Assembly (NCBI GenBank): GCA_020634155.1
Contig: JACKCI010000002.1
Location: 930,001-994,000 of the forward strand
Length of the DNA: 64,000 nucleotides
DNA from: Anaerolineales bacterium
GTDB taxonomy: Bacteria > Chloroflexota > Anaerolineae > Aggregatilineales > J027
Direction of reading: 5' to 3'
Positions 9,138 to 17,107 of the stretch are shown here, piece after piece. The notes beneath the pieces were generated by a model, which was given only the letters and a program-made list of their open reading frames with translations, was not told the DNA's origin and ran no database searches. Position 1 is the stretch's first letter, and the number at the start of each line of letters is the position of its first letter. The position numbers and the translations under genes were made by a program.

Positions 9138-9350
9138 ATCTACTCCTAGCCCTAGAAGTCATGAATCGTCAATAGATTAGCAGAAACGCACAGGCGTCCC
9201 TAGCCTTAATATTACATGACCTTTCAGAAATTGGGTTTTTTAGTTTTGTCATCAATTGTCGGAAGTCATTGACAAAAGGTGCCCCTTCGCACTTTAGAGA
9301 CGCTGCAAGCTGTGTTAGGCTAAAGGAAAGTTGCAGAAAGGAAAATCTCC
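9138..9350. promoter_or_regulatory. Divergent intergenic region between giant pilin and folD
   Basis: This 213-base gap holds the 5' regions of both genes. On the plus strand TTGACA (9269-9274) is a perfect -35, but the -10 at the right distance is only TTTAGA (9293-9298). AAGGA precedes the folD ATG. I find no convincing minus-strand promoter and no small gene. Confidence 0.35.
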
Positions 9351-10229
9351 ATGATTATTGATGGTAAGGCTGTAGCTGAACGGATTAGAAAAGAAATTGC
9401 CGCAGAAGTGGAACAAATGGTTCAACAGCACAATCTGCGCCCCGGCTTGGCTACGGTACTCGTTGGCACCGACCCCGCTTCCCAAACCTATGTCAGCATG
9501 AAGCGCAAAGCCTGTGCTGAGGCTGGTATTGAATCGTTTGGGCATGAACTCAGTGCCGACTCCTCTCAAGATTACGTGCTAGGTGTGGTGCGTGAATTGA
9601 ATGCCGACCCGCGGGTACATGGCATTTTGGTTCAACTGCCTTTGCCCAAGCACATTGATGAAGAAGCCATCTTGAATGCCATTAGCATTCAAAAAGATGT
9701 CGATGGTTTTCACCCCCTCAATATCGGACGCCTTTCTATGAAGGGCCGCGACCCGCTCTTTATGCCCTGTACGCCTTTAGGCTGTATGGTGTTGTTAGAA
9801 GAGGTTGGGGCTAAGTTCGATGGGGCCAATGCAGTGGTTTTAGGCCGCAGCAACATCGTTGGCTTACCCGCTGCAATGATGCTACTGAAGCGTAACGCTA
9901 CCGTCAGTATTGTCCATAGCCGGAGTAAAGACCCTGCTGCCATGTGCCGCGAGGCTGATATTTTGATTGCAGCCGTAGGCCGTCCGCACATGGTCAAAGG
10001 AGACTGGATTAAACCGGGAGCCTTGGTGATTGATGTCGGCGTTAACCGCATTGATGACCCCAGCCGTAAGAGCGGCTATCGCTTGGTCGGTGATGTGGAC
10101 TACGAAGCCGCCAAGGATGTCGCAGGTGCGATTACGCCTGTTCCGGGCGGGGTTGGTCCCATGACCATTGCAATGCTCTTGCAAAATACGCTCCGTGCAG
10201 CGAAAATGACCCTTCCTGTGAATGCTTAA
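9351..10229 (+). CDS. folD: Bifunctional methylenetetrahydrofolate dehydrogenase/cyclohydrolase
   Basis: FolD interconverts 5,10-methylene-, methenyl- and 10-formyl-tetrahydrofolate in the cytoplasm, feeding purine and methionine synthesis. The catalytic Tyr and Lys are in YVSMKRKACAEAGI. The substrate loop VQLPLPKHID, the motif KDVDGFHPLNIGRL, and the Rossmann segment GRSNIVGLPAAMML are all present, as is the C-terminal TPVPGGVGPMT signature. The length of 292 residues is standard. The gene is followed by a 60-base gap and two unrelated-looking genes on the same strand. Confidence 0.96.
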   Translation: MIIDGKAVAERIRKEIAAEVEQMVQQHNLRPGLATVLVGTDPASQTYVSMKRKACAEAGIESFGHELSADSSQDYVLGVVRELNADPRVHGILVQLPLPKHIDEEAILNAISIQKDVDGFHPLNIGRLSMKGRDPLFMPCTPLGCMVLLEEVGAKFDGANAVVLGRSNIVGLPAAMMLLKRNATVSIVHSRSKDPAAMCREADILIAAVGRPHMVKGDWIKPGALVIDVGVNRIDDPSRKSGYRLVGDVDYEAAKDVAGAITPVPGGVGPMTIAMLLQNTLRAAKMTLPVNA

Positions 10230-10289
10230 CCACCAAGGGGGTGCGCCTTCTATACATCAGCAATTATTACTATTGGAGGGCGTACCCTC

Positions 10290-10937
10290 ATGGTTCTGCC
10301 AGAAGGCCATGAGGCTTTGATGCGCCAAGCTTTTGAATCCAGCGCGTTACCTACTGAAGTTGACCCTGCGTGGTTGATTTTGGGTAATGTGCGGACAGAC
10401 TTTCCCACCGTCCAAGCTGACCATCGTCAAAGCATTTGGCATTTGCTGAAATTGGTATCGGATGGCTTTAGCTGCAAACGTGGTAATCATCCGATTCATG
10501 CCATGCGCTGTCGAGGGCAGGTGGTCGCCGATGCCTATTCGCAGATGCGCCAACGGGTGCTTGATATGATGTACAAAGGATGTGATGCCAAGCTAGATTG
10601 GGAGACTCGTGCCCTATCGTTTGGCTCGGCTTTGCATACCCTTCAGGATAGCTATTGCACGGCTCATGCTGCCCGCATTGATAACAGCGACCCCCATTCT
10701 CCCATTATCAATATGCACACGTATCCTAGCCAACAGCATCCCTTGAGTACCCAAAAAGATGTGGTTTGGCAAGACCCCCAACAGACGGCTTTTAAACCCG
10801 ATGCGGCAGCGGCCATCACTGCCACTATCGCTGCCCTCAAGATTTTCAATGCACAGAAGACCGATCAGATAGAACCTTTTCTCGCGCACTATCTTGCCTT
10901 TCGAGAGGATATTGCCCATGTCTACACTCCTCGTTAG
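10290..10937 (+). CDS. Putative zinc-dependent phospholipase C/Het-C-like protein
   Basis: A 215-residue protein without a signal peptide. The core motif FGSALHTLQDSYCTAHAARIDNS contains HxxQDxxxxxH, as in the zinc-dependent phospholipase C / S1-P1 nuclease / Het-C superfamily, whose members use several His and Asp residues for a metal cluster. Other candidate ligands are the early Asp in GNVRTDFP and His in DHRQSIWH. GGAGGG lies shortly before the ATG. Its last 20 bases overlap the start of the next gene, so the two are co-translated. The substrate is unknown; a membrane-lipid or phosphoester hydrolase is a reasonable guess. Confidence 0.5.
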   Translation: MVLPEGHEALMRQAFESSALPTEVDPAWLILGNVRTDFPTVQADHRQSIWHLLKLVSDGFSCKRGNHPIHAMRCRGQVVADAYSQMRQRVLDMMYKGCDAKLDWETRALSFGSALHTLQDSYCTAHAARIDNSDPHSPIINMHTYPSQQHPLSTQKDVVWQDPQQTAFKPDAAAAITATIAALKIFNAQKTDQIEPFLAHYLAFREDIAHVYTPR

Positions 10938-12276
10938 CCATATTCATACCCTTGCAACGATGGATGCTTTCCGCCGTGAAATCCACGATGGGGCCATATT
11001 TGTGCGGGACAACGTCATCGAGCAAGTAGGTACCACCGCCGACTTACCTTCAACTGCTGATGAAGTCTTGGATTTACAAGGCCGCCATGTGGTCATTCCC
11101 GGTCTTGTGAACACCCATCACCATCTCTACCAAAGTTTGACGCGGGTGATTCGGCCTGCCCAAGATGTTGAGTTATTTGATTGGCTGGTGACCCTATACC
11201 CCATCTGGGCCAATTTGACCGCTGAGGCCATGCAGGTCAGTACCCAACTAGGCCTTGCCGAACTCATCATGTCAGGGTGTACGACCGCCAGTGACCACCA
11301 CTATATTTTTCCCAATGACTGCACGTTGGATGACCAAATTGAGGCCGCCCAAGCGATTGGGATGCGTTTTCATGCCAGCCGCGGGAGCATGAGCGTTGGC
11401 GAGAGCAAAGGGGGTTTGCCGCCTGACCGTGTAGTTGAGGATGAGGCCTTTATTCTCAAAGACAGCCAGCGTCTGATTGAGACCTATCATGACAACAGCC
11501 GTTATAGCATGATGCGGATTACGCTGGCCCCCTGTTCTCCCTTTAGTGTTTCAGTTGACCTCATGCGTGAATCGGCGGCCCTTGCTCGCAGCTATGCTGG
11601 GGTTCGTTTACATACCCATCTTGCCGAGACCGAGGGTGATGTGGCTTATAGCCTAGAGCAATTTGGCTTGGCTCCGGGGGACTATGCCGAAGATGTCGGT
11701 TGGGTCGGTGAGGATGTCTGGCATGCCCACTGTGTTTGCCTGTCGGATGATGCCGTCCACAAATTTGGACGGACGGGTACAGGGGTGGCCCATTGTCCAT
11801 CCAGTAACCTACGGCTTGGCAGTGGCATTGCCCGCGTGCGCTTCATGCGTGAGCAGGGGGTTCCAGTTGGCTTGGGGGTTGATGGCTCGGCATCTAACGA
11901 TAGTGGACATCTGCTCGCTGAAGCCCGTATCGCTTTATTAGCCGCCCGCGCCGGACGTGACCCCGCCGGCATGACCGCCCGTGAAGCTCTCGAAATAGGC
12001 ACCCTTGGTGGAGCGCGGGTCTTGGGGCGTGACGATATTGGTAGTATTGAGGTTGGCAAGGCTGCGGATTTTGTGGCCTATCGGATGGATACGCTGGCGA
12101 TGGCTGGCGCATGGCATGACCCCGTAGTGGCGCTGGTCTTCTGCACACCGCCCAACGTTGAGTATAGTGTCATCAATGGTCGAATGGTGGTACGCGAAGG
12201 CCAGTTGGCTACCGTTGACCTGATGCCCCTGATTGAACGCCATAATCGCTTGTCACTGGCCTTAGTCAATGACTAA
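10918..12276 (+). CDS. 8-oxoguanine deaminase-like amidohydrolase
   Basis: A 452-residue amidohydrolase of the TIM-barrel metal-dependent superfamily. Metal ligands appear in NTHHHLYQSLTR, in HTHLAETEGD, in HAHCVCLSDD and as the Asp of GLGVDGSASND. The overall pattern is that of 8-oxoguanine deaminase and hydroxyatrazine-type deaminases, so the expected reaction is hydrolytic deamination of an oxidised purine or related heterocycle. A TTG at 10894 is also in frame, but ATG at 10918 is preceded by GAGAGG at a suitable distance and gives the normal N-terminus. The gene overlaps the previous one by 20 bases and converges on the TIR-FGE gene with stops overlapping. The exact substrate is uncertain. 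Confidence 0.8.
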   Translation: MSTLLVSHIHTLATMDAFRREIHDGAIFVRDNVIEQVGTTADLPSTADEVLDLQGRHVVIPGLVNTHHHLYQSLTRVIRPAQDVELFDWLVTLYPIWANLTAEAMQVSTQLGLAELIMSGCTTASDHHYIFPNDCTLDDQIEAAQAIGMRFHASRGSMSVGESKGGLPPDRVVEDEAFILKDSQRLIETYHDNSRYSMMRITLAPCSPFSVSVDLMRESAALARSYAGVRLHTHLAETEGDVAYSLEQFGLAPGDYAEDVGWVGEDVWHAHCVCLSDDAVHKFGRTGTGVAHCPSSNLRLGSGIARVRFMREQGVPVGLGVDGSASNDSGHLLAEARIALLAARAGRDPAGMTAREALEIGTLGGARVLGRDDIGSIEVGKAADFVAYRMDTLAMAGAWHDPVVALVFCTPPNVEYSVINGRMVVREGQLATVDLMPLIERHNRLSLALVND

Positions 12277-13859
12277 AACATGGTGAGGCGGGCCAACCGG
12301 AAGCCTACAAGGTCAAAACGGAAACTAGGGAAATAATTGAGGCGCATGGTATTTTGAGCGACATTATGGCTCGAAGACCATGTGCCGCCCCTCAATACTC
12401 GGTTACTCCCCCCCTCAATATCATCGCGGCCACTATAACCGTCAGTTAAGCACCATTCCCATACATTGCCGCACATATCCATGACCTCATAGGGGCTGGC
12501 TCCAGCGATAAATTGTGTCACAGGTGTGGTCTGACCCGTGATGTGGGTAGGATTGCAATAACGCTCGTCATAGGTATTGCCCCAAGGATATAAACGTTCA
12601 TCATCTCCTTGTGCGGCGCGTTGCCATTGCGGTTCAGTGGGCAGTACAATCATCTCGCTGGTGACATCACTTAACCAATGACAGAAGGCAATGGCCTCAT
12701 ACCACGAAACGCCAGCAATGGGGTGAGTGGGGTGGTGCCATTGTGGGTCTTGCCAAAAACGTGACTGATCAATCAGCTTGCTTTGTCGCCAATACCACCC
12801 TGCTTGTGTCCAATACTCCTCCACCTCATAGCCTCCTGCTTCAACAAAAAGGCTATATTGAGCGACAGTTGTAGGGTATTTGCCAATCCAAAACGTATTT
12901 ACATGAACCTCTAGCCCTTCATCTGGCACATAGCCCCCCATTGCTAATTTAACCAGCCCAGCAGGTATCTCAACCCATTCAAATGGCTCTGGCAGAATAT
13001 CAATGGTGCGCGGCTGTTTGGGCTTGGGGGGTAATGCTGGGCTGTTGGTACCTGTGCTCTGGGGCAGAGAAGGCGCATAAATGGGCGTATAGATAGCTGG
13101 GGGGGTTAGCACATTAATCAAGTTTTCGGGGTCATAGGTATTGCCATATTTATTGAGGTAAACCTGCCAAGCAACTTGTGCGCCGCGCTGTGTAGCAGGG
13201 TCATGGGCAAGGCGCAGAATCTGGTTGTAAGCAATCTCGCGCTCACGCTCAAATCGAAGCTCTACGATTCGCTGGGTGGCAGCCAACCCTAGCCCCGCGG
13301 GGTCAGTTAACGCGACTTGGTGGAATAATTCATGGGCAAGGGTATCGTTCCCGTGTGAGGCGGCTTCCTCAGCCAAAGCAAACACCTCAAACACGTGGTC
13401 TGGTTTTTGCACACTCGGCGTAGGGAGTGGTGGGCGTTGGACAGTTCGTTTGTGATACAGTCCCTTCATAATATCCAATTGAATTTCACCAAGTGCGAGC
13501 GTGGCCCGAATTAAAACGCGATCGAGCGGCATATCCGTGATGTCTTCGTATTGGAGGCGTTTACTAAGGGTAGACGGAAAATTACATGGCTTTAGAATAA
13601 GCGGCAATATGGGCTTATTGAGTGCAATGGCGTAATCAAGTTCCGCTTGGCAATAAATAGACTCAACTGCTTGTGGGGATAAAATGCTGATAAAACAATC
13701 GCATTTTTCGATATGTTCCAGAATAGAATCCCACCAATCTGAGGCTGGAACTAATCGACGATCAATCCAGATTTCGTAGTTGGTGCTATCATGTAAAGCC
13801 CGCCAAAACTCAGAGACCCAAGTCTTATCGTCACGTGAATAATTGATAAAAAGCTTCAT
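12273..13859 (-). CDS. TIR domain protein with C-terminal FGE-like domain (copy 1)
   Basis: Residues 1 to about 130 are a TIR domain: it begins MKLFINYSRDD, and the putative NADase Glu is E73 in YCQAELDYA. A helical segment (about 150-250) resembles TPR-type repeats. After a Pro-rich linker, residues about 295-528 are a formylglycine-generating-enzyme-type C-lectin fold, with HPIAGVSWYEAIAFCHWLS, LPTEPQWQRAAQG, YPWGN, GNVWEW and RGGTW. The two copper-binding Cys expected between RGGTW and GFR in true FGE are missing, so it is probably a binding or regulatory module. It is a tandem paralogue of the upstream gene. TIR enzymes usually cleave NAD or make nucleotide signals; defence or stress signalling is inferred. 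Confidence 0.8.
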   Translation of the reverse strand: MKLFINYSRDDKTWVSEFWRALHDSTNYEIWIDRRLVPASDWWDSILEHIEKCDCFISILSPQAVESIYCQAELDYAIALNKPILPLILKPCNFPSTLSKRLQYEDITDMPLDRVLIRATLALGEIQLDIMKGLYHKRTVQRPPLPTPSVQKPDHVFEVFALAEEAASHGNDTLAHELFHQVALTDPAGLGLAATQRIVELRFEREREIAYNQILRLAHDPATQRGAQVAWQVYLNKYGNTYDPENLINVLTPPAIYTPIYAPSLPQSTGTNSPALPPKPKQPRTIDILPEPFEWVEIPAGLVKLAMGGYVPDEGLEVHVNTFWIGKYPTTVAQYSLFVEAGGYEVEEYWTQAGWYWRQSKLIDQSRFWQDPQWHHPTHPIAGVSWYEAIAFCHWLSDVTSEMIVLPTEPQWQRAAQGDDERLYPWGNTYDERYCNPTHITGQTTPVTQFIAGASPYEVMDMCGNVWEWCLTDGYSGRDDIEGGSNRVLRGGTWSSSHNVAQNTMRLNYFPSFRFDLVGFRLARLTMF

Positions 13860-13973
13860 AGTTTGAGTTTTTCATAAAAATCGCTACTACTCTGATACTA
13901 ACACATGAAATCACAAAAACCAAAAAACTCGGATTCTACTTAAAATAATTTTAAAATAACCCGCACTTTTCTC

Positions 13974-15548
13974 CTAACTTAGGCAAGCTAAACGAAATCC
14001 AACAAGGGTATAGCGGAAACTAGGAAAGTAATTTAGGCGCACGGTGGTGGTGGCAACTACTTGACGATAATCCCATGCCCCACCGCGTAAAACCCGATTG
14101 TTGGCACTCGCATGATCTTGCCTACCAGTTATACCATCAGTTTGGCACCATTCCCACACATTGCCACTCATATCGACAACCCCATAAGGGCTGGCCCCGC
14201 TGGGATATTGCGTTACTGAGGTGGTGTGCCCCGTAATGTTGCTAAAATTGCAGCGGTTTTCATCCATCATATTGCCCCATGGGTATAAACGTTCATCATC
14301 CCCTTGGGCTGCTCGTTGCCACTGCTGTTCCGTCGGCAAACAGATGGTCTCGCCAGTTATGGTGCTTAACCACTGACCGAAGGCCACCGCCTCAAACCAA
14401 GAAACGCCGACAATTGGGTGATCAGGCAGGTGCCAATTGGGTTCTTTCCAGACACGCGGCTTTTCGATACCCTTCAAAATACGCCAGTTCCATCCCTCTG
14501 TTGTCCAATATTCTTGTTTATCGTAGCCGCCTGCCTGCACAAAGAGGCTATATTGCTCAACAGTTACGGGATATTGCCCAATTTGGAAGGGGTCAACATC
14601 CATCGTCAACCCGCCCCGTGGGACATAGCCTCCTTCTTCCAGCGTAACTCGTCCGGCTGGGATATCGCACCAGCCAAAGGGTGGGGGGAGAGTGTGCTTG
14701 CTGGGGACAGGATGCGGATAGGGCGTTTCCGGTGTAGGGGTAATGGCAAGAAAAGAAGCTGTGTCAATTGCTGAGGTGCGGACATATGATGACAACAATT
14801 GGGCAAGGCCATTGGGGTCATAATTGAGACCATACTTTTTCACGTAGACTTGCCATGCGGCCACTGCCCCACGCCGTGTAGCAGGGTCATTTGCCAAGCG
14901 TAATACTTGGCTATAGGCAATTCCTCGGTCGTGGTCTAGGCGGACTTCGACCATACGTTGGCTGGCGACAGGGCCTAAGCCATCGGGGTCACTGAGGGCC
15001 ACTTTATGAAAAAGCTCTAGGGCAAGCGTGGGGTTACCATGTGCGGCGGCTTCCTCAGCCATTGCAAAGACTTCAAAGATGTGGTCGGGTTGGCTCGGCT
15101 TAGGGGTTGGCACATCCGGACGCGACGCATATTGGGATGGATATATACCGCTGGCTATTTTCATCTGGAGTTCTGTTAAGGCAACAGTGACGCGCAACAA
15201 GACCCGATCCATTGCCATCCCACCGATAAATTCATATTGAATATGTTTCACATTGAGTTTGTCAGGATAGTCACACTGCTTGAGCAAGAGCGGCAAAATT
15301 GGTTTATTCAACGCTAAGGCATAATCTAACTCGGCTGCACAGAAAATCGACTCCAGCGCATGAGGAGTTAAAACAGCCACCAGACAATCACACTCTTCGA
15401 TATTTTGGAGAATGGTTTGCCACCAGTCTGAGGCTGGGACAAGACGTCGATCTAGCCAAATGTGGTAATTGGTTTGTTCTTGCAGCGCTCGCCAAAAGTC
15501 ATACACCCACGCTTGGTCATCGTGTGAGTAACTCAAAAAAAGACGCAT
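13974..15548 (-). CDS. TIR domain protein with C-terminal FGE-like domain (copy 2)
   Basis: Same architecture as the neighbouring downstream copy over 524 residues: TIR domain (about 1-130, MRLFLSYSHDD, Glu E73 in FCAAELDYA), a helical repeat segment, a Pro-rich linker, and the FGE-like domain with HPIVGVSWFEAVAFGQW, LPTEQQWQRAAQG, GNVWEW and RGGAW. It too lacks the copper Cys pair. The two copies differ most just after RGG-x-W, where the C-lectin ligand loop would be (SSSHNVAQN in copy 1, DYRQVVATT here). Many silent differences show that the duplication is old. It lies 63 bases downstream of a J-domain gene, and 114 AT-rich bases separate it from copy 1. Confidence 0.8.
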   Translation of the reverse strand: MRLFLSYSHDDQAWVYDFWRALQEQTNYHIWLDRRLVPASDWWQTILQNIEECDCLVAVLTPHALESIFCAAELDYALALNKPILPLLLKQCDYPDKLNVKHIQYEFIGGMAMDRVLLRVTVALTELQMKIASGIYPSQYASRPDVPTPKPSQPDHIFEVFAMAEEAAAHGNPTLALELFHKVALSDPDGLGPVASQRMVEVRLDHDRGIAYSQVLRLANDPATRRGAVAAWQVYVKKYGLNYDPNGLAQLLSSYVRTSAIDTASFLAITPTPETPYPHPVPSKHTLPPPFGWCDIPAGRVTLEEGGYVPRGGLTMDVDPFQIGQYPVTVEQYSLFVQAGGYDKQEYWTTEGWNWRILKGIEKPRVWKEPNWHLPDHPIVGVSWFEAVAFGQWLSTITGETICLPTEQQWQRAAQGDDERLYPWGNMMDENRCNFSNITGHTTSVTQYPSGASPYGVVDMSGNVWEWCQTDGITGRQDHASANNRVLRGGAWDYRQVVATTTVRLNYFPSFRYTLVGFRLACLS

Positions 15549-15559
15549 AAGGCTGTTGC

Positions 15560-15587
15560 TTCATATTCATTCTGAATTGACGTTCAA
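15560..15587 (-). promoter_or_regulatory. Candidate promoter of the TIR-FGE genes
   Basis: On the minus strand TTGAAC (15582-15587) and TATGAA (15560-15565) are separated by 16 bases, about 12 bases before the ATG of TIR-FGE copy 2. The -35 matches at five of six positions and the -10 at four. It would let the TIR genes be expressed separately from the J-domain genes upstream. Confidence 0.35.
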
Positions 15588-15611
15588 TCTATTATTCCAC
15601 CAACCCAAACG

Positions 15612-16352
15612 TTATTCAAACTTTTTTATCAATTCCTTATAGGCTTGGTTGATGGCCTGCATCTGGTCATTGGCATTTGGATTGGGGTTGTAGTCGGGGT
15701 GGTATTGGCGGGCAAGTTGGCGATAGGCCTGCTTTATCCGGTCTATATCCGCATCATAAGGGACACCTAGCAAGTCGTAATGAGCTTTCATGACCCCCCG
15801 CGATTGAATCTGAGTTACTGTCTGCTGGCGGGGCTGGCTGAGGTCAGGTGGCTCCCATTCAACGCTTGGTGCGAAATATGCGGTGGCCCAAAACCCACGT
15901 AATGGATAGCCGGTTTCGATGTAGCCACAGGTAAAGTCTGTAAGTTCAACATGAGATTGATAGACAACTTCTTTGGAAGTATGGCTGCCATCACTGCGAA
16001 GCTGCACAGGAAAGATGATGACCTGCCCTTGTTGAATCCGATAGCCATAAAGTTGTTGGTGATACAGCGTTTGCAAAATACTAAGATACGGCGTGAGGAC
16101 AGCTTGGCTACCATCCGGTGGCAAGAGATCTTCTGTTAGGACAAACAAGCTATGAATGGCATGAAGTGTATTATGTTTGAGCGCGTTTTGGAGGGCGCGG
16201 CTCGACAGTGGCTCATCAATCAAGAAGATGACGGCAGTGCTGTCCGGTAGCTTTATCAGCAAGTAACGTTCATCAACGCAGTCAGCACGAGCGATGCCTT
16301 CGATAGCCTGAAATTGGTGTTCAAGGGTATAGAGAGCGTCGATGCGGTTCAT
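15612..16352 (-). CDS. C-terminal J-domain protein B
   Basis: A 246-residue protein with a DnaJ J-domain at its very C-terminus (about residues 188-246): HYDLLGVPYDADIDRIKQAY, the HPD tripeptide in ARQYHPDYNP, and MQAINQAYKEL. The N-terminal 185 residues match no family I recognise. J-domains bind Hsp70 (DnaK) and stimulate its ATPase, so the N-terminal part should select the client. The gene begins 5 bases after the stop of the paralogous upstream J-domain gene. The C-terminal position of the J-domain is the reverse of DnaJ and CbpA. Confidence 0.75.
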   Translation of the reverse strand: MNRIDALYTLEHQFQAIEGIARADCVDERYLLIKLPDSTAVIFLIDEPLSSRALQNALKHNTLHAIHSLFVLTEDLLPPDGSQAVLTPYLSILQTLYHQQLYGYRIQQGQVIIFPVQLRSDGSHTSKEVVYQSHVELTDFTCGYIETGYPLRGFWATAYFAPSVEWEPPDLSQPRQQTVTQIQSRGVMKAHYDLLGVPYDADIDRIKQAYRQLARQYHPDYNPNPNANDQMQAINQAYKELIKKFE

Positions 16353-16357
16353 GGTGG

Positions 16358-17041
16358 CTACTTTCTCAAGATGGCACGATAGGCTTCATTGATCGCTTGC
16401 ATTTGGTCGGTAGCGTTGGGGTCAGGATTGAGGTCAGGATGAAAGGCTTGGGCCAAACGCCGATAGGCTTGCTTGACCTCATCTTCACTGGCGGTATGCT
16501 CAATCCCCAATAAATCAAAATAGCGCTGTGCAGCCCCATTACGGCTAATTTTACCTCGATAGGTATAAGGTCGCTCATAGCTGGTCGGTTCCACTTTGGG
16601 GCGTGGTTGCCATTGTGGAGCCGCTTCGAGAGCCGCTACTTTCCAATCACCGATAGTCTCGCAGCAAAACGCGCTAACTTTCAGTGGTGCGCCGAACAGC
16701 AGTCCTGCTGCTTGGCGTTGATAGGGCAGGGTCAAGACTGTAAATGAGTTCTCGCCTAGATGGTACACATAGCACTTGCGCGGGTAGATGGCATGGAAGC
16801 TGGCAAAAGCCGCGTTGAGGTCATTTTCTGGTGCGTCGATATTGATGGAGGCCCCATCCACGATGAACAGACTGTACAGCCCTTGGGCGGTGCTACGTGT
16901 CAGCAGGTTTTCGACATGGCCTTGATAAGGGCAGCGCTCAAAGAGATAAATGGCGATTTGCTGGTTGATGAGTAGGGCGTTGTCATCGAAGCGGCGCAGC
17001 GTTTCGACAGTGGAGCAGAGTGTTTGGGCAAGGATGTGCAT
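16358..17041 (-). CDS. C-terminal J-domain protein A
   Basis: A 227-residue paralogue of the downstream gene. The J-domain occupies the last 60 residues (YFDLLGIEHTASEDEVKQAY, HPD in AQAFHPDLNPDP, MQAINEAYRAIL). The N-terminal domain is unrecognised. Earlier in-frame ATGs exist at 17104, 17062 and 17053. The ATG at 17041 was chosen because a minus-strand TATAAT at 17061-17066 would start transcription near 17054, and because it aligns with the paralogue's start. It is the first gene of the minus-strand J-domain/TIR-FGE set and is divergent from the hydantoinase. Confidence 0.7.
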   Translation of the reverse strand: MHILAQTLCSTVETLRRFDDNALLINQQIAIYLFERCPYQGHVENLLTRSTAQGLYSLFIVDGASINIDAPENDLNAAFASFHAIYPRKCYVYHLGENSFTVLTLPYQRQAAGLLFGAPLKVSAFCCETIGDWKVAALEAAPQWQPRPKVEPTSYERPYTYRGKISRNGAAQRYFDLLGIEHTASEDEVKQAYRRLAQAFHPDLNPDPNATDQMQAINEAYRAILRK

Positions 17042-17060
17042 GGGTTTTCGCATAACCCTC

Positions 17061-17068
17061 ATTATAAT
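17061..17068. promoter_or_regulatory. Palindromic shared -10 element
   Basis: ATTATAAT is its own reverse complement and supplies TATAAT on both strands (17063-17068 plus, 17061-17066 minus). It lies between the divergent J-domain gene A and the hydantoinase gene, 39 bases before the latter's ATG. Clear -35 boxes are not seen on either side, so this is suggestive rather than proven. Confidence 0.45.
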
Positions 17069-17107
17069 AGAGGTCAAGCTGTAAAAAAACGAAAACGAGT
17101 ACACCTC

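Noticed and set aside
12273..14080. Variable region of a diversity-generating retroelement at the C-termini of the TIR-FGE proteins
   Set aside because: C-lectin/FGE proteins are common targets of such elements, but the two copies differ by many silent and non-adenine changes, and no reverse transcriptase or template repeat is seen in the window.
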